Below, piece after piece: positions 26,113-34,733 of a DNA stretch of 64,000 nucleotides. The position numbers were made by a program, and so were the translations under genes. The stretch's first letter is position 1, and each line of letters starts with the position of its first letter. A model generated the notes under the pieces. It did no database searches. It was not told the origin of the DNA and worked only from the letters and a program-made list of their open reading frames with translations. This DNA comes from Nocardioides sp. 503 (GTDB lineage: Bacteria > Actinomycetota > Actinomycetes > Propionibacteriales > Nocardioidaceae), in NCBI RefSeq assembly GCF_004522095.1, contig NZ_SPUI01000003.1, positions 868,001-932,000 on the forward strand, written 5' to 3'.

Positions 26113-26919
26113 ATGTCATCGGCGCCCTTCCACCGCTACGTCGCCCTCGGCGACTCCTTCACCGAGGGCTACGGCGACCCCGACCCGGACCGCCCCAACG
26201 GGCTGCGCGGCTGGGCCGACCGGGTCGCCGAGGTCCTGGGCGCCCAGCAGGAGGTCCGGGGCGAGGACTTCGGCTACGCCAACCTCGCGATCCGCGGCCG
26301 CAAGATGGACGCGGTCCTCGCCGAGCAGCTCGCCCCGGCGCTCGCGCTGGAGCCCGACCTCGTGACCGTCTACGCCGGCGCCAACGACATCCTGCGCCCC
26401 AAGGTCGACCTGGACTCGCTGGTCGCGCGCTACGACGCCGCGCTCTCCGACCTGGCGGCCACCGGGGCCCGGCTGCTGGTCTTCACGGCCTTCGACCCGG
26501 GCGGCTCGGCGACGTACAAGATGCTGCGCGGGCGCTTCGCCCTCTACAACGAGCTGGTGCGCGAGAGCGCCGACCGGCACGGCGCGGACGTCGTGGACTT
26601 CTGGCGGCTGCGCGAGTACCGCGACTGGCGGCTGTGGGACGACGACCGCATGCACATGGGCCCGGCCGGCCACCAGCGCATGGCCATGGAGGTCCTCGAC
26701 GTCCTCGGCGTCGAGCACGACCTGCAGCCGCTGACGCTGCGCGAGCTGGCGCTGCTGGGCCGCCGCGAGCAGCTGCGCGAGCACGCCGCGTGGGTGCGCA
26801 CCTCCGCCGCGCCGTGGGTGCACCGCCGGCTCACCGGCCGCTCCTCGGGCGACACCGTCGAGCCGCGCCACCCCACGCTCGGCCGGGTGGTCTCACCGCA
26901 GCGGCAGCCCTCGATATAG
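26113..26919 (+). CDS. SGNH/GDSL hydrolase family protein
   Basis: 268 residues from ATG 26113 (an in-frame ATG nine bases upstream is possible). Block I GDSFTEGYGDP holds the nucleophile Ser. Block III is VYAGANDIL. Block V is DDDRMHMGPAGHQRMA, holding the Asp and His of the catalytic dyad, though the canonical DxxH appears as DRMHMGPAGH. No signal peptide, so cytoplasmic. Esterase or acyl hydrolase of unknown substrate, like the many actinobacterial paralogues. The last 50 residues are basic and probably flexible. Confidence 0.9.
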   Translation: MSSAPFHRYVALGDSFTEGYGDPDPDRPNGLRGWADRVAEVLGAQQEVRGEDFGYANLAIRGRKMDAVLAEQLAPALALEPDLVTVYAGANDILRPKVDLDSLVARYDAALSDLAATGARLLVFTAFDPGGSATYKMLRGRFALYNELVRESADRHGADVVDFWRLREYRDWRLWDDDRMHMGPAGHQRMAMEVLDVLGVEHDLQPLTLRELALLGRREQLREHAAWVRTSAAPWVHRRLTGRSSGDTVEPRHPTLGRVVSPQRQPSI

Positions 26920-26950
26920 GCTGACCCGCGATCCGGTCCTCCGGGTCAGT

Positions 26951-27026
26951 GCGGACGTAGCTCAGTTGGTAGAGCGCGACCTTCCCAAGGTCGATGTCGC
27001 GAGTTCGAGTCTCGTCGTCCGCTCCA
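26951..27026 (+). tRNA. tRNA-Gly (anticodon CCC)
   Basis: A complete 76-nt cloverleaf. The acceptor arms GCGGACG (26951-26957) and CGTCCGC pair. The D-arm is GCTC/GAGC. The anticodon arm is CGACC/GGTCG with loop TTCCCAA, so the anticodon is CCC (reads GGG). The T-arm GCGAG/CTCGT holds TTCGAGT. The discriminator is U and CCA is encoded. Minor variation in the T-stem end (G-T pair) is normal. Confidence 0.95.
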
Positions 27027-27036
27027 CGCGCTCGTA

Positions 27037-27137
27037 GGTTGAGGAAGGCGCGCCAGCGCCTGTCTCGAAACCCAGCGAGACGAACGGCGACCGTCCTCAC
27101 CGAGGGTTTCGAGACAGGACTTCGTCCTTCCTCAACC
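27037..27137. repeat. Convergent pair of the GGTTGAG...CTCGAAACC intergenic palindrome
   Basis: Copy 1 is 27037-27072 (36 bp, plus). Copy 2 is 27105-27137 (33 bp, minus). Further copies of the family lie at 49911-49943 and 51310-51342. Ends are GGTTGAGGA and CTCGAAACC. The inner stem varies but stays paired: AGGAC/GTCCT in copy 2, GGGAC/GTCCC in the later copies, AGGCGC/GCGCCT in copy 1. Copy 2 supplies the stop codon of the HMG-CoA-lyase-like gene. Confidence 0.85.
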
Positions 27138-28049
27138 CCCGAGGGTCGGGAAGTCGCCGGCGCGCAGCAGCGCACCGGGGAGCCGCTTGCCGAGCCGGTC
27201 CTCGAGCCAGGTGACGGTGTCGACGGTCGTGGCGAGGTCGAGGCCGGTCTCGATGCCGCTGCGGGCGAAGAGGTAGACGAGGTCCTCGGTGGCGACGTTG
27301 CCGGTGGCGTTCGGGGCGAACGGGCAGCCGCCCGCGCCGCCGATGCTGGCGTCGAGGGTGGTGACGCCGGCTGCGACGGCCGCCACGGCGTTGGCCACGC
27401 CCGTGTGGCGGGTGTCGTGCAGGTGCACCCGCAGCGGCAGGTCCGGGCCGGCGACCTCGCGGACCAGGGCGAAGCGCTGGGTGAGGTCGCCGGGCACCGC
27501 GACCCCGATCGTGTCGGCCAGGGCGAGCTCGTCGGGGCCGGTGTCGACCACGCGGCTGACGACCTCGCGCAGCCGCGCGAGCGACACCTCGCCCTCGAAG
27601 GGGCAGCCGAACGACGCCGCGACGGTCACGGTCGCGAAGACGCCGGCCGCCCGCGCCTGGGACACCAGCGAGCCGGCGGTGACACAGGCCTCGGCGGTGC
27701 TCATCCCCTGGTTGCGTCGGCAGAAGGTGTCCGAGACGACCACCACCACGTCGATCTCGTCGACGCCGCCGGCCAGCGCTCGGTCGAGCCCGCGCTGGTT
27801 CATCACCAGGCCGGCGTAGCGCACACCGTCGGGACGGGGCAGCGCCGCCATGAGCTCGTCGGCGTCGGCCATCTGCGGGACCTTCGAGGGGTTGACGAAG
27901 CTGGTGACCTCGATGCGCCGGGCGCCGGCGCGCACGGCGCGCTCGACGAGCTCGAGCTTGTCGGCGGTCGAGAGCACCGTCGCCTCGTTCTGCAGGCCGT
28001 CGCGGGGCGCCATCTCCACGATCTCGACGCGGGCGGGCGTGGGGCTCAT
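27132..28049 (-). CDS. Hydroxymethylglutaryl-CoA lyase-like protein
   Basis: 305 residues; ATG 28049 is inside the ATGA overlap with the upstream amidase gene. The TIM-barrel lyase motifs are VEMAPRDGLQNE (metal Asp, Arg), ASFGCPFEGEV, VHLHDTRHTG (the HxH metal ligands) and DASIGGAGGCPFAPNATGN, which fits the HMG-CoA lyase signature with the catalytic Cys. It cleaves 3-hydroxy-3-methylglutaryl-CoA or a similar branched hydroxyacyl-CoA. As last gene of the CoA-transferase/hydantoinase operon it would split a CoA ester made by the first gene. Its stop codon TGA is provided by an inserted intergenic repeat. Confidence 0.88.
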   Translation of the reverse strand: MSPTPARVEIVEMAPRDGLQNEATVLSTADKLELVERAVRAGARRIEVTSFVNPSKVPQMADADELMAALPRPDGVRYAGLVMNQRGLDRALAGGVDEIDVVVVVSDTFCRRNQGMSTAEACVTAGSLVSQARAAGVFATVTVAASFGCPFEGEVSLARLREVVSRVVDTGPDELALADTIGVAVPGDLTQRFALVREVAGPDLPLRVHLHDTRHTGVANAVAAVAAGVTTLDASIGGAGGCPFAPNATGNVATEDLVYLFARSGIETGLDLATTVDTVTWLEDRLGKRLPGALLRAGDFPTLGG

Positions 28050-28678
28050 CGCTGCTCCTGCAGGTAGGCGAGCGCGGCGGGCTCGTCGACGACCTCGGCG
28101 TACTTGGCCGCGAGGTCGAACAGGTTGGCCTCGTGCGGGCCGGGATCGCGGTCGCCGACGGCGTCGGCCACGACCAGCGGGACGAAGCCGTGCTGGATCG
28201 CGTCGACCGCGCTGGCGCGCACGCACCCGCTGGTGCTGACGCCGACGATCACCACCGTGTCGACCCCCATCGACTGCAGGGTCGACGCCAGCGTGGTCCC
28301 GAAGAACGCCGACGCGTACTGCTTCACCACGACCAGCTCGTCGGCGCGCGGGGCGACCGGCTCCATCAGCTCCCCCATCGGCCCGTCGCCGACGAGGCTC
28401 GCCAGCGCCGGCACCTTGCGGAAGAACACGCCGCCGTCGACGCCCCCGGGGCCGAACGTGACCCGCGTGTGGATCACCGGCACCCCGGCAGCCCGCGCCG
28501 CCTCGACGACACGAGCCGCGGAGTGCAGGCAGGCGTCGTCGGGCAGGCACAGCGGGCTGTCGGCGTCGAAGTAGGCGCGCATCAGGTCGATGGCGAGCAC
28601 CACCGGCCTGGTGCCCGGCTGGAGCGCGGCGCCGAACGCCGCGCCCAGCCGGGGATCGGGGTCGGACACGGGCGTCAC
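28046..28678 (-). CDS. Isochorismatase-fold cysteine hydrolase, N-carbamoylsarcosine amidase-like
   Basis: 210 residues. The catalytic triad is visible as Asp in VLAIDLMRAYFD, Lys in LVVVKQYASAFFGT and Cys in VGVSTSGCVRAS. These are the Asp-Lys-Cys motifs of the N-carbamoylsarcosine amidohydrolase / isochorismatase superfamily. Overlaps hydantoinase B by 4 bp upstream and the lyase gene by 4 bp downstream, so its translation is tied to both. Given hydantoinase A and B in the same operon, a ureido acid (N-carbamoyl amino acid) is the likely substrate; this is inference from the creatinine/N-methylhydantoin pathway. Confidence 0.85.
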   Translation of the reverse strand: MTPVSDPDPRLGAAFGAALQPGTRPVVLAIDLMRAYFDADSPLCLPDDACLHSAARVVEAARAAGVPVIHTRVTFGPGGVDGGVFFRKVPALASLVGDGPMGELMEPVAPRADELVVVKQYASAFFGTTLASTLQSMGVDTVVIVGVSTSGCVRASAVDAIQHGFVPLVVADAVGDRDPGPHEANLFDLAAKYAEVVDEPAALAYLQEQR

Positions 28679-30546
28679 CTGACGATCGGGGGCCGGGGAG
28701 CGGGCAGCCCGGTCTCCTCCAGGGCCCTCTCCAGGATGGTCTCCAGCGAGGGTCCCATGTCGAACGTCGGCAGCGGGGAGGGCCGGCCGCGGCCCAGCTC
28801 CTCGCGCAGCGCCGTCGTCGCGCCGTCGTCGACCACGCCGGCCTCGTCGCAGACCACGCCGTAGCGGCGCGACCCCTCGGCGCTGACCAGGCCGCGGCGT
28901 ACCTCCAGCGAGACCAGCTCGGGGTCGCGGGCCAGCGGGTCGCCCCAGCCGCCGCCGCCCCAGGTGACGAAGTGGAGCAGGTCACCGGGCAGCACGGGCA
29001 CGTCGTGCACCTTGCTGCCGAGCACCTCCGAGGTCCCGTCGGCGCGGTCCAGCCACTTGCGGCTGCGCGCGCCCGGCTCGCCGCCGTTGACGCCCCACGG
29101 GTAGGTCAGCCAGCGGTCGTCGTGGATCGCGATGGTGCCGGCCTCGAGGAAGCGGTAGGCGACCTCGACGGCGTTGCCGCCGCGGTGCAGGCCGGCGCCG
29201 CCGGTGTCGGTCACGGTCTCCCAGCGCTCGATGCGCAGCGGGTAGTAGGACTCGAGGTACTCGCAGGGGATGTTGACGAACGACGGCCACAGCGAGTGGC
29301 CGTCGGGGCCGTCGCCGATCGGGCGGCCCGGGATGCCGCCGAAGCCGATCGAGTAGAGCTGGAACCACTCGCCCTTGCGCTCGCCCTCGCCGTAGTTGCC
29401 GGAGTACATGAAGTGCGGCGAGGAGGAGAAGCCGGCCGCGTTGAGCAGGTCCGGGTTGGTCTGGCCGAGCAGGCCGCCGAACAGGTCGAAGACCCGACCG
29501 ATGCCGTGGTTGCGGGCGTTGAGCGCGGCGGGGTACTTCGGCTTCCAGAAGGAGTCGTCGGGGATCTCGACGTCGACCAGCGGGTAGAAGCCGTCGTTCC
29601 AGACGATCTGCGGGTCGGCGACGGTGATCATGTAGATGCCGAAGAACATCCGGACGAGGTTCTCGTTGATGTAGTAGTTGATCGGCCCCTGCGCCTGCGG
29701 GCTGCTGCCGGTGAAGTCCAGCAGCACCTTGTCGCCGGTGCGGGTCAGGCTCAGCTTGAGCTCGTAGGGCCCGTAGCCGAGGCCGTCGTCGCAGATGTAG
29801 TCGGCGAACTCCAGCGTCTTGCCCTCCTCGAACACCATCGCGAGCAGCACCTTCATCGCGCGGTAGTTGCGCTCGAGCAGCGCGTCCAGGGCGGAGTTGT
29901 AGGTGTCGACGCCGAAGCGGGCGCACAACTCCTGCACGCGGCGGGCGGCGGTGCGGCAGGCCGCGACGATGCCGTTGAGGTCGGCGCGGTTCCAGTCGGG
30001 CTTGCGGACCTGGTTGAGGATGATCCGCAGCGCGTCGTCGTCGAGCACGCCGGCCTTGTAGAGGCGGAACGGCGGGATGACCACGCCCTCCTCGAAGATC
30101 GTGCGCGCGTCGGTCGGCATCGACGCGGGGCTCTTGCCGCCCACGTCGGACATGTGCCCGAACATCGCCGACCAGCCGACGATGCGGCCCTCGAAGAAGA
30201 TCGGGATGACCACGAGCCAGTCGTTGGCGTGGCTGATCGCGGCGCCGCACGAGTAGGGGTCGGAGGTCAGCAGGACGTCGCCCTCCTCGATCGTCCCGTC
30301 GAAGTTGTCGAGGAAGTCGGGGATGGACAGCCCGAACTGGCCGACCATCATCTTGCCCTCGTGGTTGGCGATCAGCGGGAACTCGTCGTGCTGCTCGCGG
30401 ATGCCCGGCGACAGCGCGGTGCGGAACAGCACCTCGTCCATCTCGTAGCGGGCGTTGCGCAGGGCGTTCTCGACGAGGTCGAGGGTGACCACGTCGACGT
30501 CCACCGAGCGCATCGGCTCGGTGTTGGTCTCGATGAGCCGAGCCAT
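28675..30546 (-). CDS. hyuB: Hydantoinase B/oxoprolinase family subunit
   Basis: 623 residues, somewhat longer than the usual B subunit core of about 520-580, with extra C-terminal residues. Conserved blocks include SDPYSCGAAISHANDWLVV, YPAALNARNHGIGRVFDL, and the late VTWGGGGWGDPLARDPE. With subunit A it forms an ATP-dependent cyclic-amide hydrolase (hydantoinase, 5-oxoprolinase or N-methylhydantoinase). ATG 30546 lies 1 bp after the stop of hydantoinase A. The C-terminus overlaps the amidase gene. Substrate not assignable; the amidase next door favours a hydantoin. Confidence 0.9.
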   Translation of the reverse strand: MARLIETNTEPMRSVDVDVVTLDLVENALRNARYEMDEVLFRTALSPGIREQHDEFPLIANHEGKMMVGQFGLSIPDFLDNFDGTIEEGDVLLTSDPYSCGAAISHANDWLVVIPIFFEGRIVGWSAMFGHMSDVGGKSPASMPTDARTIFEEGVVIPPFRLYKAGVLDDDALRIILNQVRKPDWNRADLNGIVAACRTAARRVQELCARFGVDTYNSALDALLERNYRAMKVLLAMVFEEGKTLEFADYICDDGLGYGPYELKLSLTRTGDKVLLDFTGSSPQAQGPINYYINENLVRMFFGIYMITVADPQIVWNDGFYPLVDVEIPDDSFWKPKYPAALNARNHGIGRVFDLFGGLLGQTNPDLLNAAGFSSSPHFMYSGNYGEGERKGEWFQLYSIGFGGIPGRPIGDGPDGHSLWPSFVNIPCEYLESYYPLRIERWETVTDTGGAGLHRGGNAVEVAYRFLEAGTIAIHDDRWLTYPWGVNGGEPGARSRKWLDRADGTSEVLGSKVHDVPVLPGDLLHFVTWGGGGWGDPLARDPELVSLEVRRGLVSAEGSRRYGVVCDEAGVVDDGATTALREELGRGRPSPLPTFDMGPSLETILERALEETGLPAPRPPIVR

Positions 30547-30547
30547 G

Positions 30548-32644
30548 TCAGTTCTCCTTGCCGTCGGCGGAACCGGGGGTGGACGTGTCGGTGGGGCGGA
30601 TGAGCAGGCTGCCGCTCGGGTGGACCGTGGCCGCGTGCCCGGGCAGCACGAGCGTGGTGGAGTCCATCTCGGTGACGATCGCGGGACCGGCGACGACGTC
30701 GCCGGCGCGCAGCCGGGCCCGGTCGTAGATGCCGGCCTCGACCTCGGCGCCCTCGACCCACACCGCGCTGCGCTCGACCAGCGCCGCGGCGGGGTCGCCG
30801 TCGCCGTCCTCCAGCACGGGCGCCGCCACCTCGGGCCGGGGCCCGTTGGCGGTGGCGCGCACGGTGACGAGCTCGTGCTCGTTGTCGAGGACGAAGGAGA
30901 AGAGCCGCTCGTGCTCGACGTCGAACGCCGCCCGCAGGGCGGCGATGCCGGCGCCGTTGCCGTCGAAGGAGTCGATGTCGACGGTCACCGGGATCTCGAA
31001 GCCCTGGCCGTGGTAGCGCAGGTCGGCGGAGTAGACGAGGCGCTGGTCGGCCTCGGCCACGCCCTCCTTGGCGAGCGTCTCGCGCGAGGTGGCGCCCAGC
31101 TCCTGGAGGATCTCCAGGAGGCTGTCGTCGCTCAGCTCGTCGAAGCGGCGCACGAGCGTGCGCACCGACTCGTCGCGCAGGTTGGTGGTCGCGTCGCCGT
31201 AGGCGCACAGCACGCCGGGCGACGGCGGGATGATCACCGGCCACGCGCCCGTGAGCCTCCCGAGGGCGTTGGCGTGCAGGGGTCCGGCGCCGCCGAAGGC
31301 CACCAGCGCGAAGTCGCGCGGGTCGAAGCCCTGCTGGACCGAGACCAGCCGCAGCGCGCCGAACATGTTCTCGTTGACGATGTCGATCATCCCCGCGGCC
31401 GCGGCCTCGACCGAGCCGAGGGCCGTGGCGTCGGCGATGGACGTGACCGCCGCACGGGCCGCCTCGCGGTCCAGCGTGATCTCGCCGCCCGCGAGGTCGG
31501 TGGGGAGGTAGCCGAGCACCACGTTGGCGTCGGTCACCGTCGGCTCGGTGCCGCCGGCGGCGTACGCCGCGGGGCCGGGGGACGCGCCCGCCGACTGCGG
31601 ACCGACGCGCAGCGCCTGCGTCAGCTCCGGCACGTGGGCGATCGAGCCGCCGCCGGCCCCGACCGTGCGGACGTCGACGGAGGTGGCGCGGACCTTGAGG
31701 TCCCCCACCGTCGTCTCGCGGCCGACCCGCGGGGTGAGGTCCTGCACCAGCGCGACGTCGGTGGACGTGCCACCCATGTCGAAGGTGAGAAAGTCCTTGA
31801 AGCCGGCCTGCTCGGCGACCCAGGTCGCGCCGGTGACGCCGCCGGCCGGGCCGGAGAGCAGCAGGTTGACCGGGTTGTCGGAGGCGACACCGGCGGAGAC
31901 GAGACCGCCGTCGCTGCGCAAGATGCAGAGCTTGCCGTCGACGCCGGCGTCGACGAGCTGGGACTCCAGGTTGGCGACGTACTTCCTCACCTGCGGCTGG
32001 ACCGCGGCGTTGGCGACGGTGGTGATCGTGCGCTCGTACTCCCGCAGCTCGGGCAGCACGGACGACGACAGCGACACCGCGATGCCGGGCAGCAGCTCGG
32101 CGGCGATCTCGCCGACGCGGCGCTCGTGGTCGGGGTTGGCGTAGGAGTTGATGAGGCTGATGCTGAGCGCCTCGATGCCCTGGGTGGCGAGCACACCGAG
32201 CTTGCGGCGTACGTCGTCCTCGTCGAGCTCGGTCACGACCGAGCCGTCGGCGCCGATGCGGCCGACCACCTCGACGGTGTCCTCGAGCGCGGCGAGCGGC
32301 TCGGGCTTGGGCCAGATGATCCAGCCGGCCAGGCCACCGGGCACGAAGGAGCGGGCGATCTGGAGGACCTGGCGGAAGCCGTCGGTGGTCACCAGGCCCA
32401 CGCGGGCGCCCTTGCCCTCGAGGATCGCGTTGGTGGCCACCGTCGTGCCGTGGAACACCTCCGAGATCTCCGACATGCTCACGCCGGCGGCGGCGCACGC
32501 GCGCTCGATGCCGCGGAGCACCCCGACGGACTGGTCCTCGGGGGTGGAGGAGGTCTTGGCGCGGTGGGTCTCGCCGGTCTCCTCGTCGATCAGGAGGATG
32601 TCGGTGAACGTGCCACCCACATCGACGCCGAGTCGGTAGGTCAT
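30548..32644 (-). CDS. hyuA: Hydantoinase A/oxoprolinase family ATPase subunit
   Basis: 698 residues, usual for the A subunit. ASKHA-type ATPase motifs: LGVDVGGTFTDILLID (phosphate 1) and FDMGGTSTDVALV (phosphate 2). ALVAFGGAGPLHA is a further family block. It opens the cyclic amide at the cost of ATP together with subunit B. It starts 9 bp after the stop of the CoA transferase and is followed directly by hydantoinase B, so all are in one operon. Close relatives include N-methylhydantoinase and acetone/acetophenone carboxylase subunits; the isochorismatase-fold amidase in the operon favours the hydantoinase reading. Confidence 0.92.
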   Translation of the reverse strand: MTYRLGVDVGGTFTDILLIDEETGETHRAKTSSTPEDQSVGVLRGIERACAAAGVSMSEISEVFHGTTVATNAILEGKGARVGLVTTDGFRQVLQIARSFVPGGLAGWIIWPKPEPLAALEDTVEVVGRIGADGSVVTELDEDDVRRKLGVLATQGIEALSISLINSYANPDHERRVGEIAAELLPGIAVSLSSSVLPELREYERTITTVANAAVQPQVRKYVANLESQLVDAGVDGKLCILRSDGGLVSAGVASDNPVNLLLSGPAGGVTGATWVAEQAGFKDFLTFDMGGTSTDVALVQDLTPRVGRETTVGDLKVRATSVDVRTVGAGGGSIAHVPELTQALRVGPQSAGASPGPAAYAAGGTEPTVTDANVVLGYLPTDLAGGEITLDREAARAAVTSIADATALGSVEAAAAGMIDIVNENMFGALRLVSVQQGFDPRDFALVAFGGAGPLHANALGRLTGAWPVIIPPSPGVLCAYGDATTNLRDESVRTLVRRFDELSDDSLLEILQELGATSRETLAKEGVAEADQRLVYSADLRYHGQGFEIPVTVDIDSFDGNGAGIAALRAAFDVEHERLFSFVLDNEHELVTVRATANGPRPEVAAPVLEDGDGDPAAALVERSAVWVEGAEVEAGIYDRARLRAGDVVAGPAIVTEMDSTTLVLPGHAATVHPSGSLLIRPTDTSTPGSADGKEN

Positions 32645-32653
32645 GGTGCCTCC

Positions 32654-33853
32654 TCAGATCACGCCGGCCGAGCGCAACGACGACAGCATGTCGTCGTCGA
32701 GACCCAGCAGGCCGCGGTAGATGTGGTCGTTGTGCTCGCCGAGCTCGGGTCCGACGTGGCGGACCCGACCGGGGCTCTCCGAGAGCTTGGGGGCGACGTT
32801 GTGCATGGCGAACTCGCCCAGGTCGGGGTGCGCGAGGCGCACGATGGCCTCGCGGGCGGCGAAGTGGGCGTCCTCGAACATGTCCTTGGCGCGGAAGATC
32901 CGGCCGGCGGGCACGCCCTGCGCGTGCAGCTTCTCCAGCAGGTCGTCGGCGCCGATCGTCGAGCTCCACTCAGCGATGACGCCGTCGAGCTGCTCCATCC
33001 ACTGGCCGCGGGCGCTGTGAGTCGCGTAGCGCTCGTCCTCGGCCAGCTCGGGCTGCTCCATGGCGGCCACCAGACGCTTGAAGACGGTGTCCTGGTTGGC
33101 CGCGATCAGCACCATCTCGCCGTCGGCGGTGGGGTAGACGTTGCTCGGCGAGACGTTCGGCAGCGTGGTGCCCGTGCGCTCGCGCTGGTAGCCGGCGACC
33201 TGCCACTCGGGCACCAGCGACTCCATCATCGCCAGCACGGCCTCGTAGATCGCGGAGTCGACGACCTGCCCGCGGCCGGTGCGCCCGCGCTGGTGCAGTG
33301 CGACGAGAGTGCCGAGGCAGGCGAAGACGGCCGCCAGCGAGTCGCCCAGGGAGATCCCGGCGCGAGCGGGCGCCCGGTCGGGGTCGCCGGTGACGTAGCG
33401 GATGCCGCCCATGGCCTCGCCGATCGAGCCGTAGCCGGCGCGCGACGCGTAGGGCCCGGTCTGCCCGAAGCCGGTGACGCGGGTGATGACCAGTCCGGGG
33501 TTCGTCTCCCACAGGGTCTCGGGCGCCATGCCCCAGCGCTCCAGCGTGCCGGGCCGGAAGTTCTCGATCAGCACGTCGGCCTCGGCGATGATCCGCCGGA
33601 CGAGGTCCTGGCCGGCCTCGGTGCGCAGGTCGGCGGTGACCGAGAGCTTGTTGCGGGCGACGACCGGCCACCACAGCGACGTGCCGTAGGGCTTCTCGCG
33701 GCCCCACTGGCGCATCGGGTCGCCCTTGCCCGGGTCCTCCACCTTGATCACCTCGGCCCCGAAGTCGCCGAGCAGCTGGCCGCAGAAGGGCCCGGCCAGG
33801 AGCTGGCCGAGCTCGACGACGCGGAGGTCGTCCAGGGGAAGGGGCTGGTCCAT
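32654..33853 (-). CDS. Family III CoA transferase (CaiB/BaiF)
   Basis: 399 residues from ATG 33853 (preceded by AGGAC); longer open frames upstream lack family homology. Family III CoA transferases move CoA between carboxylates through an aspartyl-CoA intermediate. Landmarks are LRVVELGQLLAGPFCGQLLGDFG at the N-terminus, ENFRPGTLERWG, and ISLGDSLAAVFACLG with the probable catalytic Asp. DGEMVLIAANQDTVFKRL is a C-terminal family block. First gene of the hydantoinase operon, so it would activate the acid product for the terminal lyase. Divergent from a GntR regulator with two operator-like boxes between. Confidence 0.92.
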   Translation of the reverse strand: MDQPLPLDDLRVVELGQLLAGPFCGQLLGDFGAEVIKVEDPGKGDPMRQWGREKPYGTSLWWPVVARNKLSVTADLRTEAGQDLVRRIIAEADVLIENFRPGTLERWGMAPETLWETNPGLVITRVTGFGQTGPYASRAGYGSIGEAMGGIRYVTGDPDRAPARAGISLGDSLAAVFACLGTLVALHQRGRTGRGQVVDSAIYEAVLAMMESLVPEWQVAGYQRERTGTTLPNVSPSNVYPTADGEMVLIAANQDTVFKRLVAAMEQPELAEDERYATHSARGQWMEQLDGVIAEWSSTIGADDLLEKLHAQGVPAGRIFRAKDMFEDAHFAAREAIVRLAHPDLGEFAMHNVAPKLSESPGRVRHVGPELGEHNDHIYRGLLGLDDDMLSSLRSAGVI

Positions 33854-33883
33854 GAAGGTCCTGTCTCGTCGGGGACGTGCAAC

Positions 33884-33989
33884 TTGCATACAACCCGGGC
33901 CGTGGGCTGGGTCACACACGGCGTCGTGCGGCGAACCTAGGACCGCTCCGCGCCATCGGTCAATGGCTTGTCTCAGAAGTTGCATACAA
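33884..33989. promoter_or_regulatory. Two TTGCATACAA boxes in the CoA-transferase/GntR divergent promoter
   Basis: TTGCATACAA occurs at 33884-33893 and 33980-33989. TTGyATrCAA is near-palindromic and fits the TNGTNNNACNA-like operators of FadR/VanR-type GntR proteins. The two copies lie in the 189-bp space between the CoA-transferase start (33853) and the GntR start (34043), one near each start. Autoregulation plus control of the five-gene operon by the GntR protein is the simple reading. Confidence 0.65.
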
Positions 33990-34042
33990 TTAACGCTTGC
34001 CCGGGTTTTGTTACGGCCCCGCGCTGATAGCCTCGCCGCACC

Positions 34043-34723
34043 ATGACCGAGACCACCCCGGCGACCGCCGAGACCGGCACCGGCGCCGCGGCCGACCACG
34101 CCTACCGACTGGTGCGCGAGCAGATCCTGTCCGGGCAGCGCGCCGGCGGGGAGTGGCTGCGCGAGGGCGACCTCGCCGACCACCTCGGCGTCAGCCGCAC
34201 CCCCGTCCGCGAGGCCCTGCGCCGCCTCACCGCCGAGGGCCTGGTGCGCTACGAGCGCAACCGCGGCGTGCAGGTCCAGGCCTGGAACGCCTCCGACCTC
34301 GACGAGATCTTCAGCCTCCGCTCGGTGCTGGAGCCGTGGGGCTGCCGGCTGGCGGCGACCAGCGGGCTGGCCGACCTGGCGACACTGGACGCCCTGGCCC
34401 ACGAGATGGACGAGAGCGTCGCCGGTCGCTCCCCCGACCTCGACCGCCTCACCGAGCTCAACAACCGCTTCCACCGGCTGGTGCTCGAGGGCTCGGGCAA
34501 CTCCCGGCTCCCGGGCCTCATCGCGTCGGTGGTGCAGGTGCCGCTCGTGTGGCGCACGTTCTCCCGCTACCCGCCGGAGGCCCTGGCGCGCAGCCTGGCC
34601 CACCACCACGAGCTCGTCTCGGCCCTCACCGCCGGCGACCCCGACTGGGCCGAGTCGGTGATGTGCAGCCACGTGCGGGCCGCGTGGTCGTCCATCCGCG
34701 AGGGCGTCGAGGCCACGTCGTAG
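34043..34723 (+). CDS. GntR family regulator, FCD effector domain
   Basis: 226 residues. The N-terminal wHTH AYRLVREQILSGQRAGGEWL, HLGVSRTPVREALRRLTAEGLV is the GntR signature. The FCD (FadR C-terminal-like) domain has DLDEIFSLRSVLEPWGCRLAA, LTELNNRFHRLVLEGSGN and the metal-ligand-type His in LAHHHELVSAL. FCD proteins usually sense organic acids, often with a bound metal. Divergent from the CoA-transferase operon, with two matching TTGCATACAA boxes between them. Confidence 0.92.
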   Translation: MTETTPATAETGTGAAADHAYRLVREQILSGQRAGGEWLREGDLADHLGVSRTPVREALRRLTAEGLVRYERNRGVQVQAWNASDLDEIFSLRSVLEPWGCRLAATSGLADLATLDALAHEMDESVAGRSPDLDRLTELNNRFHRLVLEGSGNSRLPGLIASVVQVPLVWRTFSRYPPEALARSLAHHHELVSALTAGDPDWAESVMCSHVRAAWSSIREGVEATS

Positions 34724-34733
34724 CCTCGTCGGC

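Noticed and set aside
26951..27137. tRNA-Gly followed by repeats as an integration site
   Set aside because: The tRNA 3' end is not duplicated downstream, no integrase is near, and the following genes have host composition. The repeats belong to a dispersed family.
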